This document shows, one piece after another, positions 42,481 to 50,427 of a stretch of 64,000 nucleotides of DNA. A program made the translations under genes and the position numbers. Source of the DNA: Methylococcaceae bacterium UBA662 (GTDB lineage: Bacteria; Pseudomonadota; Gammaproteobacteria; Methylococcales; Methylomonadaceae); assembly GCA_002299425.1 (NCBI GenBank), contig DBNW01000055.1:5480-69479 (forward strand), given 5' to 3'. Below the pieces are notes generated by a model, which was given only the letters and a program-made list of their open reading frames with translations, was not told the origin of the DNA and ran no database searches. Position 1 is the first letter of the stretch. Every line of letters begins with the position of its first letter.

Positions 42481-43374
42481 TCAGACCCGCAACGAGCCAC
42501 CGACCCCGCCTTTGACATCTACCCAAACATGCTTAAGCCCTAAGCTACGCAACCATTTAGGGCCTTGCCGCTCTTTGAGCATGGCGATGGTGGAGGCACT
42601 GCCGGCCACCACGCAAAAATCCGCGATGACGCTGACGGCGGCTAATTTGGCTACCGGCCAACCGGTTTTGGGGTTTAAGACATGCCCGTAGCGGGTATTG
42701 CCGACTACTATGCAGCGTTCGTAGTCGCCGCTGCTGGCCATCGCTCCGCTGGTTAAGGCAACGGTTTCCAAGACAGCGTTGCGGCGCGGGTGGCGTATGC
42801 CGACCCGCCAGGGACCGCCGTCAGGATGGGGACCGATAATTTTGATATCGCCGCCTAAATTGACCAAGCCATGCCCGATGCCGGCCTGCAAACACAGCAC
42901 AGCAGCCCGGTCTGCGGCGTATTCTTTGACCACGCCGCCTAAGTCGATTTCCATGCCAGGCATTGGAAAGCGCAGAGTGGGTGCTTCCCAAACTACTTTT
43001 TCCCAACCAATTTTATCCAGCAATCCGGCAATTTGCTGCAAATCAGGCAATTTCCCCAACTCAAACCGCCAAGCCTGCCGCAAAATGCCGGAAGTAATGT
43101 CAAACAGGCCGCCACTTTGTCGGTAGCAGGTTTGTGCGTAATCGAGCAGGCTTGCCGTTTCCGGGTCCACTTCCATGGCACCGCCCGCCGCCGCACAACG
43201 GTTGATTTCAGCAAGGTAGCTGTCTTTTCGGTAACGCGAATAACGGGCTTCCAAACGCTGAATGTCGGCTAGTGCTAACGCCGCTGCCGCTTGGGCTTGG
43301 TCGACACGACGGGCGTACAACTGCACCTCGCACGGCGACCCCATTGCCTTGAATGCAGTGCGGTAAAGCTTCAT
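42481..43374 (-). CDS. ApbE-like FMN transferase homologue, atypical
   Basis: ApbE proteins attach FMN through a phosphoester to threonine or serine of target proteins. This 297-residue homologue has DITSG, the DLGGVVKEYAADRA segment, NLGGDI, SSGDYER and HVLNPKTGWP, which all match ApbE. Two things differ. It has no signal peptide or lipobox, so it is predicted cytoplasmic, whereas most ApbE are exported. And the usual ADALST metal-ligand segment reads AGSAST, with Gly258 where Asp is expected. I choose ATG 43374, seven bases after the stop of the DUF3570 gene, the last gene of the operon. Confidence 0.9.
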   Translation of the reverse strand: MKLYRTAFKAMGSPCEVQLYARRVDQAQAAAALALADIQRLEARYSRYRKDSYLAEINRCAAAGGAMEVDPETASLLDYAQTCYRQSGGLFDITSGILRQAWRFELGKLPDLQQIAGLLDKIGWEKVVWEAPTLRFPMPGMEIDLGGVVKEYAADRAAVLCLQAGIGHGLVNLGGDIKIIGPHPDGGPWRVGIRHPRRNAVLETVALTSGAMASSGDYERCIVVGNTRYGHVLNPKTGWPVAKLAAVSVIADFCVVAGSASTIAMLKERQGPKWLRSLGLKHVWVDVKGGVGGSLRV

Positions 43375-43381
43375 TGGCGGC

Positions 43382-45979
43382 TTAAAACATAAGGCCCCAA
43401 GTCGCCGACAACGCCCCCACCCGTGCTTGTTGATACCCGTTAACATCATCCATGACCGGCTGCAGCCATTCGACACCAAAGCGGTGGCCCTGAAAACTGC
43501 CGTTCGGGACGACCGCGCTTAAACCAAAGCCCACGTCCCAATAACGCCCGCCGTAACTGCCCGGAAAATCCATTGCGCCGACGCTAGGGTTGGCTCTTGA
43601 ACCCATATTGACATTGTCGACCAGCCTGCCATCGGCCACGCCCGGAGTCGGGTAGAACTGCCCCTGTATTTGCCCCTGGTAGGTAAACGCCCAGCGCAAC
43701 GAGGCGGTCAACCAAGACAGTACGTTGTAACCGCCCCAAGCACTGGACTGAAAAGCATTGCCTAAGGCATAGCCTGATTCGTTGCTGCTTTCCATGCGCA
43801 CGGTGCCGTTCATTTGCGCTCCCCACGACCACGTCCCATCCACACCGGTGTAGGTCAGGCTGGGCTTAAAATCCCAGGTGCCGCTGCCCAACTGCATACC
43901 GTAGTGGATAAGCCCCTTGTCTATGCGATGGATGCGCCGCAGCGTTTCGTCCACCGACCCGGTCGGGGCGGTCACGCCCAAACTCAGGTTAGCGTTGTGG
44001 TTGGCAGAACTAAATAGCCGAAACAAGGCGTACATCCCCAAATCGCCGACTCCGCCGGTTTCATGAATGTGCAGGTGGTCTTTCATGGCGTTGTACCTGA
44101 CACCGTCCAGCATTCGCACATTCATGTCCATGTCCATGAATTGTGGCATGAGCATGAGATTTAACCAGTCATACGGGGCATACATCAAATCAAGCATGTG
44201 CATGCCCATGTTCATTTCAATAGGGTTAACCCGGCACCTGCCGGTGAACCCGGCTGTACAGCCGTTTCGGACGATGTCTGCATCGCTGGCATAAGCGGTT
44301 CCGCGCAACATGTCCCCCGCCTGCCGGCTCCACATGTAGCGGTAGCCCACCATCGTCTGACCGGCCGGAATCAGGTGACTAAACATGACCCCAGCCGGTG
44401 CCGGTGCGCCGTGATGATGATGGTGGGCATGTGCTTGACCGCCGTCGGCTAACGCCCGACCTAAGGTAGATAAATTGACTTTTAAGTTGGCGTTGGCGAC
44501 AAAAAAATCAAAATCGGCAAAACTGTTCTCGCCCTCCCCGTCTAGGCGCAACGAACCTTGGTGGGTGTAGTATTCAAACCCGGCTTCCAAGGCCAGACCC
44601 TTAGCGATGCGTTTATTGACCACTATACCGCCACTTAAGGCACCGTACGCCGACAGCCGGTGGTCACTGGAAAAATTATCCGGAAGCTTGTCCCGGTCAA
44701 ACGGGGTAATGCTAATTTCACCGCTGTCCGGGTCAAAATCAAGCCGGTTGTGCGCCTGTTTGGAAAGCAGGAACGGTTTGTAAAAATCAGCGGCAGACTG
44801 CGAGTAATAGCGAAACCTAGGCGTGACCGTCCAGGTGGTTGCGACCGGCTGAATCCACTCCAACCTAAACGTGTGCGCATGGATATCCCAGTCGTCCTGA
44901 AAAAACTGGTAATTGGCATGCAGTGCAGCATCTAACAGGCCGATGTGCTGGACATAGCCTGCACCTACCTGCCATTGGTTTCTGTGGTCAGGGCGTTGCT
45001 CCAAAAACGCCCTAACATCGCCCACTAAGCCGTCGGGATTGCTTGGGTTTATGACCAGCGGATCCGGGTCGGCAAAAATGATGGTCATGGCCTTGTAGGG
45101 GTTTTCCAGGTAGCCCTGGCTGTGGGTGTAGCCTAAGCTTGCCGTAGCCAATGCGCTTTTAGTGATAATTTGAGTCAGACCCAGGTTCCAAGAGGCATCG
45201 CTCCTGCCACCACGGATGGTTTCCTTGCTCAAGGTTCTGCTGATTTGGTGCTGGAAAGCCACCTTGTCGATATAGGTAGCGGCATCGTGGTCAAAGTTGG
45301 CTTGAATGTCGCTGCCCGTGTAGCTAAAACCCATGTTCAGGCTGGTCAGTTTTTGGTTGAAATCCAAGCGCCCGTTAAGACTGCTGAACCAACTGAAATA
45401 ATCGTCTTCGACTGAACCCCCAAACCCCCAATTGACTGCCGACTCGTCCCATTCATAACCCAAATTGATGTCGCCTTGACGGCGAATTTCTGGCGATGCC
45501 ATGGACATAACATGCACTGCGGCCGGGTCTACGCCCGCTGCTCTCCCGGTACTTGGGTCTTGAGACAATAAATTGAAATCTCGGTCCAAGAACACCCGGC
45601 TACTGATAAAAGGCGAGGCTCCGGCGATGACGGTCTCACCGTCTCGGCTGGCTACGATGGGGCGGTTGCTGTTGGCTACCACCGGTGCCGTAGTGATGGG
45701 CGTAGCCCCTGACCAAGTGTCTTGGGTGTAGTTAAAAATGAATTTAATTCGGTCCGTCAAACTCACTCGACCAAACCCGTAGAGGCTCTCTACTTCGATG
45801 GGCTTAAGATTGCTTTCTACGCCCGCCAAATTACGTCGGCCTTCTTGGTAATGCGAAAACTGGAAAGCCACTTCGTCTTCTTCGGCTGCGGCATTCCCGG
45901 CTGACATCAAACCCGGCAAAGCCAAAGCCGCCAACGTCAGTGCTTTAAGTGCCGATTTTTGGCTATCAGTAGCAGCCAC
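43382..45979 (-). CDS. DUF3570 outer-membrane protein, two-barrel form
   Basis: I read this as a DUF3570 protein of 865 residues. It has a signal peptide (about 1-32) and an N-terminal barrel-like part (about 38-510) with aromatic-alternating strands. A His-rich linker, AHAHHHHHG (about 516-524), is followed by a second part (525-865) resembling outer-membrane proteins annotated as transporters, with a Met-rich segment (about 589-625) and a terminal Phe. SGAT (90-93) resembles an ApbE FMN site. GTG 45979 is preferred over GTG 46021, because it gives the usual MAATDSQ start. It overlaps the DUF4266 stop by 14 bases. Confidence 0.82.
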   Translation of the reverse strand: MAATDSQKSALKALTLAALALPGLMSAGNAAAEEDEVAFQFSHYQEGRRNLAGVESNLKPIEVESLYGFGRVSLTDRIKFIFNYTQDTWSGATPITTAPVVANSNRPIVASRDGETVIAGASPFISSRVFLDRDFNLLSQDPSTGRAAGVDPAAVHVMSMASPEIRRQGDINLGYEWDESAVNWGFGGSVEDDYFSWFSSLNGRLDFNQKLTSLNMGFSYTGSDIQANFDHDAATYIDKVAFQHQISRTLSKETIRGGRSDASWNLGLTQIITKSALATASLGYTHSQGYLENPYKAMTIIFADPDPLVINPSNPDGLVGDVRAFLEQRPDHRNQWQVGAGYVQHIGLLDAALHANYQFFQDDWDIHAHTFRLEWIQPVATTWTVTPRFRYYSQSAADFYKPFLLSKQAHNRLDFDPDSGEISITPFDRDKLPDNFSSDHRLSAYGALSGGIVVNKRIAKGLALEAGFEYYTHQGSLRLDGEGENSFADFDFFVANANLKVNLSTLGRALADGGQAHAHHHHHGAPAPAGVMFSHLIPAGQTMVGYRYMWSRQAGDMLRGTAYASDADIVRNGCTAGFTGRCRVNPIEMNMGMHMLDLMYAPYDWLNLMLMPQFMDMDMNVRMLDGVRYNAMKDHLHIHETGGVGDLGMYALFRLFSSANHNANLSLGVTAPTGSVDETLRRIHRIDKGLIHYGMQLGSGTWDFKPSLTYTGVDGTWSWGAQMNGTVRMESSNESGYALGNAFQSSAWGGYNVLSWLTASLRWAFTYQGQIQGQFYPTPGVADGRLVDNVNMGSRANPSVGAMDFPGSYGGRYWDVGFGLSAVVPNGSFQGHRFGVEWLQPVMDDVNGYQQARVGALSATWGLMF

Positions 45980-46187
45980 AGCCCCCCCCCATCCCGGCCA
46001 TACCCGCAGGGGCGGCTTCACGGCTGCTGTAGTTGTGGTTCCGCATCACGGCATCGATTGGATTAGGGTTTAATGCCATATGCGGCTTGGCCAAGACTCC
46101 CCGCTGCCAAGGGGCTACCGGCGTACAAGCCGCAGCCGCCAAAACCAGCCCGCTTAAAACCCCGTATTTTACAATCTGCATCGCCAT
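45966..46187 (-). CDS. DUF4266 lipoprotein
   Basis: This 73-residue lipoprotein has a signal peptide with a lipobox (LAAAAC, Cys about 21) and belongs to the DUF4266 family. Features are PWQRGVLAKPHMALNP, then a Ser-Arg-Glu-Ala region and the C-terminal GGGCGCY. The tail cysteines make a CGC pair, which could bind metal or form a disulfide. I choose ATG 46187, with GAGGG upstream. It starts 32 bases after the thioredoxin stop, and its C-terminal codons overlap the start of the DUF3570 gene. Confidence 0.88.
   Translation of the reverse strand: MAMQIVKYGVLSGLVLAAAACTPVAPWQRGVLAKPHMALNPNPIDAVMRNHNYSSREAAPAGMAGMGGGCGCY
45982..45990 (-). repeat. Nine-base G homopolymer at the DUF4266/DUF3570 overlap
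   Basis: Nine consecutive G (minus strand) fall in the glycine codons of the DUF4266 tail, three bases before the DUF3570 GTG. The DUF3570 reading frame is +1 relative to DUF4266, so a slip here could fuse the two proteins. It is also a place for sequencing errors. Confidence 0.85.
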
Positions 46188-46219
46188 TACCCTCTTAACT
46201 TTACCCGTATTGCCCAAGT

Positions 46220-46720
46220 TTAAGGTTCGGTTAACAACTGCACCAGCACACGATCCAGTTGTTCGATTGCATCCGATTTAAAGCCCAGATGGATGTGTCG
46301 GACGGCTCCGTGGCGGTCAATCAGGTAGGACGAGGGCATGGCCTTAACCGCGAAAGCTTCGGCGCACTGCTGGTTCTTGTCGGCTACCACGGTGAATTGC
46401 GGTGGGAATTGGACCAGGAACGCTTTAGCATCAGCCACTGTTTCATCTACATTGACACCAATAATTTTCAGGCCTTTCGCTTGATATTTTGCGTGCAACG
46501 TATTTAAGAAAGGAAACGACTTAGCGCACGGGGCACACCAGGATGCCCAAAAATCCACATACAAAACCTGCCCCTGAAACTGCCGCAGCGGCACAGGCTG
46601 GCCACCTGACAGGGGCGTTAAGTAACAGTCAGGGAATGGCTCGCCCTGCTCCAGCCCATAAGCCGCCGACACGCTCGACAAGCAACCCCAAAAAAGCAGT
46701 TTAACGATGTTGCTATTCAT
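46220..46720 (-). CDS. TlpA-like periplasmic thioredoxin
   Basis: This 166-residue protein has a signal peptide (about 1-20) and a thioredoxin fold with an active-site WCAPC (about 60-64), preceded by the LRQFQGQVLYVDFWAS strand, and a cis-proline region, KAMPSSYLIDR (about 127). It belongs to the TlpA/ResA group, usually reductants of heme apo-cytochromes or of metal-binding thiols. It is the first gene of a four-gene unit with DUF4266, DUF3570 and apbE. A substrate thiol may be the CGC pair of the DUF4266 lipoprotein. Confidence 0.93.
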   Translation of the reverse strand: MNSNIVKLLFWGCLSSVSAAYGLEQGEPFPDCYLTPLSGGQPVPLRQFQGQVLYVDFWASWCAPCAKSFPFLNTLHAKYQAKGLKIIGVNVDETVADAKAFLVQFPPQFTVVADKNQQCAEAFAVKAMPSSYLIDRHGAVRHIHLGFKSDAIEQLDRVLVQLLTEP

Positions 46721-46906
46721 TAGCGTTACGTTTTAAGAAAGCAGCACCGAAACAAACGTGTTGCAGATGAGCAACGCGATGCGCTTGAAGAATAAAAACC
46801 CTGATTGCCGAGGCCGATGTTAAGAAACAATGGTTCTGTATTACAGGATGGTAAGAAAAACAGCTTAATTGACTTTCCTTAATCCGCAGACCGACAGTTG
46901 ATAGCT

Positions 46907-47350
46907 CTACCTGTCTTGCACGACTAAGGTGCGTACACCCGTATGCCTACCGCTTCTGCCGGTGCAATGGTACTCTAAATCGTAGTCGTCTGCGGCGCCC
47001 CTGCTTTTGTTGACCAACACCAAGTACACGCCATCACCCCCCCTAATTTCAATGGTTGGGCTGTACCGGGTATCGCCCTCAGGACCGTTGTCGGTTGCAT
47101 TGTAGGCCAACCGTCCTTTGACCGTCTGTACGCTCAATATGGAACCCGAACTGACGTTGCGCCCATCTCTAACCCGCATTGACATGTGATCGGTTGCCCC
47201 GTTGCCGTTGTCGAAACACTCGATCCGGTAATGATCGACATTTGTCGAACCTTGACCTAGCACACCTGAAAGCTCATCGGCAGCTACTGTACCGGCTACT
47301 GCATACAGTGCTGCGGTTAGCAATGCGTGTATTTTGGTTTGTTTTAGCAT
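46907..47350 (-). CDS. Small secreted protein of unknown function
   Basis: This 147-residue exported protein has a signal peptide (about 1-24, ending TVAADE) and a compact domain (about 28-147) with two cysteines that could form a disulfide (CFDNGNG and YHCTGRS). It has many Gly, Asp and Arg residues and an RTLVVQDR end. I do not recognise a family. It lies 186 bases upstream of the thioredoxin gene on the same strand, so it may be part of the trx-DUF4266-DUF3570 locus, but the gap leaves room for a separate promoter. Confidence 0.7.
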   Translation of the reverse strand: MLKQTKIHALLTAALYAVAGTVAADELSGVLGQGSTNVDHYRIECFDNGNGATDHMSMRVRDGRNVSSGSILSVQTVKGRLAYNATDNGPEGDTRYSPTIEIRGGDGVYLVLVNKSRGAADDYDLEYHCTGRSGRHTGVRTLVVQDR

Positions 47351-47731
47351 GGATTATTCCTCAAATTTTGGTTTGTTTCGTCTTTTTCCCACATGCCCGC
47401 AAGCAATTAACACACCAAACACTAACTTAAAAAATATTCTTTTAAATCAACGTGTTTTTCCAGACAGCGGCATTGGTTAGGCTGATTTTTTTAAACGGTT
47501 TTGTTTTATCCGGCTAAAACAAGTGATTTGCCTCAAATAAAGGCCGCAAAAACTCATTAAAAGCCTATTTTTCAACGATATAAAATACGAGTCAAATGAC
47601 TCACAACTGCGCGATATGACGCTCATCTTGCCGTCGGCACGCTTTTTAAGGCCGCATTGGCACTGCCTACGAATCACCCCTAACCCCTAACCTGCCCCGA
47701 AAAACGAGGCGGCGACTAACGCGCCGTTTTT
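47351..47731. other. Intergenic region with no clear gene
   Basis: This 381-base gap lies between the small secreted protein gene and miaA. A minus-strand open frame at 47477-47677 has no ribosome-binding site and no recognisable family, so I treat it as noise. A short stem-loop lies at its right end near miaA. No other structure is seen. Confidence 0.5.
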
Positions 47732-47734
47732 TTA
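47711..47734 (+). terminator. Short terminator-like hairpin next to miaA
   Basis: CGGCG-N7-CGCCG followed by seven T overlaps the miaA stop codon. On the plus strand the T-run fits a terminator, but no plus-strand gene ends here. On the minus strand the T-run is displaced, so its role is uncertain. Confidence 0.35.
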
Positions 47735-48661
47735 AGACAGCTCGGTCAGCAAGCGGGCCAGCAGACCGTTGTCTTCAGCGGCCAGCCACACTGCATTCGT
47801 TTCTTTGCGTAACCAAGTAAATTGCCGTTTTGCCAGTTGCCGGGTAGCGGCAATGGCTTTTTCTGTCATGGTTGCATAATCGCAGTCACCGTCCAAATAC
47901 GCCCATGCGTGCCGGTAGCCCACGGCCTTCATCGCCGGCAAATCCGGCGTTAAATCGCCACGCCCATGCAGACCGGCCACCTCCTCAAGCAAGCCTTTAG
48001 CCAGCATGGCATGGAACCGTCTAGCAATCAGGTCGTGCAAGGTTTTGCGTTCCGTAGGGGCAAGGATGAATTTAATAGGTCGATAGGGGAAATCGCTTGC
48101 CTGATCTAAAAAATAGGCACTAATCGGCTTACCGCTAATTTCATAGACTTCCAACGCCCGTTGCAGGCGTTGCGGGTCGTTAGGGTGAATACGGGCAGCG
48201 GCTTGTGGATCGACGCTGGCCAGGCGCCGGTGCAACAGTTCACAGCCAAATTCAGACAGTTCTTTGTGCAAACGCGCCCTAATTTTAAAATCGGCCTCCG
48301 GTAAAACCGCCAAACCGTTGCATAACGCCCTGAAATACAACCCTGTACCGCCCACAAGAACAGGAATTTTTCCGCGCCGGGTGATGCTTGCCATCAGCCC
48401 CAAGGCAGATGCCCTGAACTGACCGGTGGAAAAACTGGCCGACGGGTCGAGGATGTCCATTAAATGATGCTGAATTCCGCCACGCTCCTCGAGGGTTGGC
48501 TTAGCTGTGCCAATGTCCATGCCTTTGAACACCAGCGCGGAATCAACACTGATAATTTCAGTGTCTAGGGCCTGCGCCAATTGCACGGCCAAAGCCGTTT
48601 TGCCGGAGGCGGTTGGTCCCATCAGAAAAATCGCCGTTGGCAAAGAGGATGGTTGCATCAT
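47732..48661 (-). CDS. miaA: tRNA dimethylallyltransferase
   Basis: MiaA isopentenylates adenosine 37 of tRNAs that read U-starting codons. The 309-residue protein has the P-loop GPTASGKTAL (about 15-24), the DSALVFKGMDIGTAKP segment, LVGGTGLYFRAL (about 100-111), and RQLAKRQFTWLRK near 270. The start is ATG 48661, overlapping the mutL stop (ATGATG). In most proteobacteria hfq follows miaA; here no hfq is seen downstream. The family motifs are complete. Confidence 0.97.
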   Translation of the reverse strand: MMQPSSLPTAIFLMGPTASGKTALAVQLAQALDTEIISVDSALVFKGMDIGTAKPTLEERGGIQHHLMDILDPSASFSTGQFRASALGLMASITRRGKIPVLVGGTGLYFRALCNGLAVLPEADFKIRARLHKELSEFGCELLHRRLASVDPQAAARIHPNDPQRLQRALEVYEISGKPISAYFLDQASDFPYRPIKFILAPTERKTLHDLIARRFHAMLAKGLLEEVAGLHGRGDLTPDLPAMKAVGYRHAWAYLDGDCDYATMTEKAIAATRQLAKRQFTWLRKETNAVWLAAEDNGLLARLLTELS

Positions 48662-50427
48662 CGTCCACGCATAAAAAACTGATCCAGCTCGGCACTGGTC
48701 AAGGCCACCCAAGTGGGGCGTCCGTGGTTGCATTGGCCGCTGTGTTCGGTCTGTTCCATATCCCGCAACAAGGCGTTCATTTCAGGCACCGTCAGGCGAC
48801 GACCGGCACGGACTGAACTGTGGCAGGCCATGGTCGCTAGCAAACGCTGAACGCGCTGTTGAACTCGCTGGCTTTGTCCGTGTTCTTTTAAATCCGCCAA
48901 CACATCGCGCAGCAGGGTTGCCATTTCTGCATCCTGCAACAAAACCGGAACGGCCCTAAGCGTGAGGGTTTCAGTACCCGTCCGGTCAAGGGCGAAGCCT
49001 AGGGCCGCAAAAAACGCCTGCTCTGTTTCGGCCAATTCGGCCTCTAAAAGGCTGACTGTAACCCGCACTGGCAACAGCAACGGCTGGCTGGGCATAGGCC
49101 CTTGCTGGTATTGCTGCTTTAAGCGTTCGTAAACGACCCGTTCGTGAGCGGCATGGGTGTCCACCAATACAATGCCGTTGGCGGTTTCCGCCAGAATGTA
49201 CGTGTTGTGCACATGCGCTAACGCATAACCTAATGGCGGCGCATCAAGAGGTACCGGACGCTCGGCAGCATACAACCGGGCGTAAGGCAGGCTTGGCTCA
49301 GCCACCTGAAAATCGGGTAAACCCGATTGCTGGGGTTGCTCGCCATAGAAAAAAGGGTTTGCCAACCCTGCTGGCGGTGACGGACTAAAAACCGGCTCGC
49401 TGACCGTTACCGGGTGCGGCAGTACTGGACGCACTTCGGCCAAACACCGATGCAAGGCACTGAACAAAAAATCGTGTACCAGCCGTCCTTCCCTAAAACG
49501 CACTTCTAATTTTGCTGGATGGGCGTTAACGTCGACCCATTCCGGATCCAACGCCAGATACAAAACAAATACCGGATGCCTGCCGTGGAACAGAACATCT
49601 TGGTAAGCTTGTCTGACGGCATGGGCGATTAATTTGTCTTTGACCGCGCGCCCATTAACATAAAAAAATTGCATATCCGGCTGGCTGCGGGAAAACCTCG
49701 GCAAACCTACCCAGCCCGTTAGATGCAGACCGGAGGCGGTAAAATCTATCGACACCGATTGGCCGGCAAAATCCTGTCCGCATAAATCGGCGACCCGCTG
49801 CACGCGCTGGCTTTCTGCAACCACCGGTTTGAGGTTAAGAATAGGTTTCTGATTGTGCGTCAGGGTGAAACCTACGTCAAACCGGCTTAGGGCCATGCGT
49901 CTGACCAAGGTTTCTATCTGCGCGAACTCGGTTTTTTCTGATTTTAGAAATTTGCGCCGGGCCGGCGTGTTGTAGAACAAGTCGCTAACAGCCACGGTGG
50001 TACCCTGGGGGTGTGGGTCAGGTTCCGGTTCGAACTGTTGCTCGGTGCCATCAGCCTTAACTTTCCAAGCACAACTACCGCCTTCGACCCGGGAAACCAC
50101 ACTCAGCCGGGCCACCGAACTGATACTTGGCAAAGCCTCGCCCCTAAACCCCAGGGTTCGCACCTGTTCTAAATCAGCCAGGGTGCTTATTTTACTGGTC
50201 GCATAGCGGGACAAAGCCAGCGGCAAATCGTCTTTTTCAATACCGCAGCCGTTGTCACGAACCCTCATTAAGCGACTTCCACCTTGTTCTATGTCGATGA
50301 AAATTTGTCTGGCATGGGCGTCGAAGCAATTTTCCACCAGCTCTTTCACCACGGACGCAGGACGCTCTACCACCTCGCCAGCAGCGATTTGATTGACCAG
50401 CAGGGGTGGCAAACAATGAATCCGCAT
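48658..50427 (-). CDS. mutL: DNA mismatch repair protein MutL, endonuclease-type
   Basis: MutL couples mismatch recognition by MutS to excision. I choose ATG 50427 (MRIHCLPPLL), giving 589 residues. The N-terminal GHKL ATPase has the motifs NQIAAGEVVERPASVVKELVEN (shown in part: AGEVVERP), DNGCGI and TLGFRGEAL. The C-terminal region has DTHAAHERVVYE, matching the DQHA-x2-E-x4-E endonuclease motif with Thr for Gln, and the CNHGRP and ACHSSVRAG motifs. These indicate a nicking MutL, as in bacteria without MutH. miaA follows, overlapping. Confidence 0.96.
   Translation of the reverse strand: MRIHCLPPLLVNQIAAGEVVERPASVVKELVENCFDAHARQIFIDIEQGGSRLMRVRDNGCGIEKDDLPLALSRYATSKISTLADLEQVRTLGFRGEALPSISSVARLSVVSRVEGGSCAWKVKADGTEQQFEPEPDPHPQGTTVAVSDLFYNTPARRKFLKSEKTEFAQIETLVRRMALSRFDVGFTLTHNQKPILNLKPVVAESQRVQRVADLCGQDFAGQSVSIDFTASGLHLTGWVGLPRFSRSQPDMQFFYVNGRAVKDKLIAHAVRQAYQDVLFHGRHPVFVLYLALDPEWVDVNAHPAKLEVRFREGRLVHDFLFSALHRCLAEVRPVLPHPVTVSEPVFSPSPPAGLANPFFYGEQPQQSGLPDFQVAEPSLPYARLYAAERPVPLDAPPLGYALAHVHNTYILAETANGIVLVDTHAAHERVVYERLKQQYQQGPMPSQPLLLPVRVTVSLLEAELAETEQAFFAALGFALDRTGTETLTLRAVPVLLQDAEMATLLRDVLADLKEHGQSQRVQQRVQRLLATMACHSSVRAGRRLTVPEMNALLRDMEQTEHSGQCNHGRPTWVALTSAELDQFFMRGR

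Noticed and set aside
47477..47677. Minus-strand open frame of 66 codons between the secreted protein gene and miaA
   Set aside because: No ribosome-binding site, no hydrophobic segment or family match and atypical composition; probably random.
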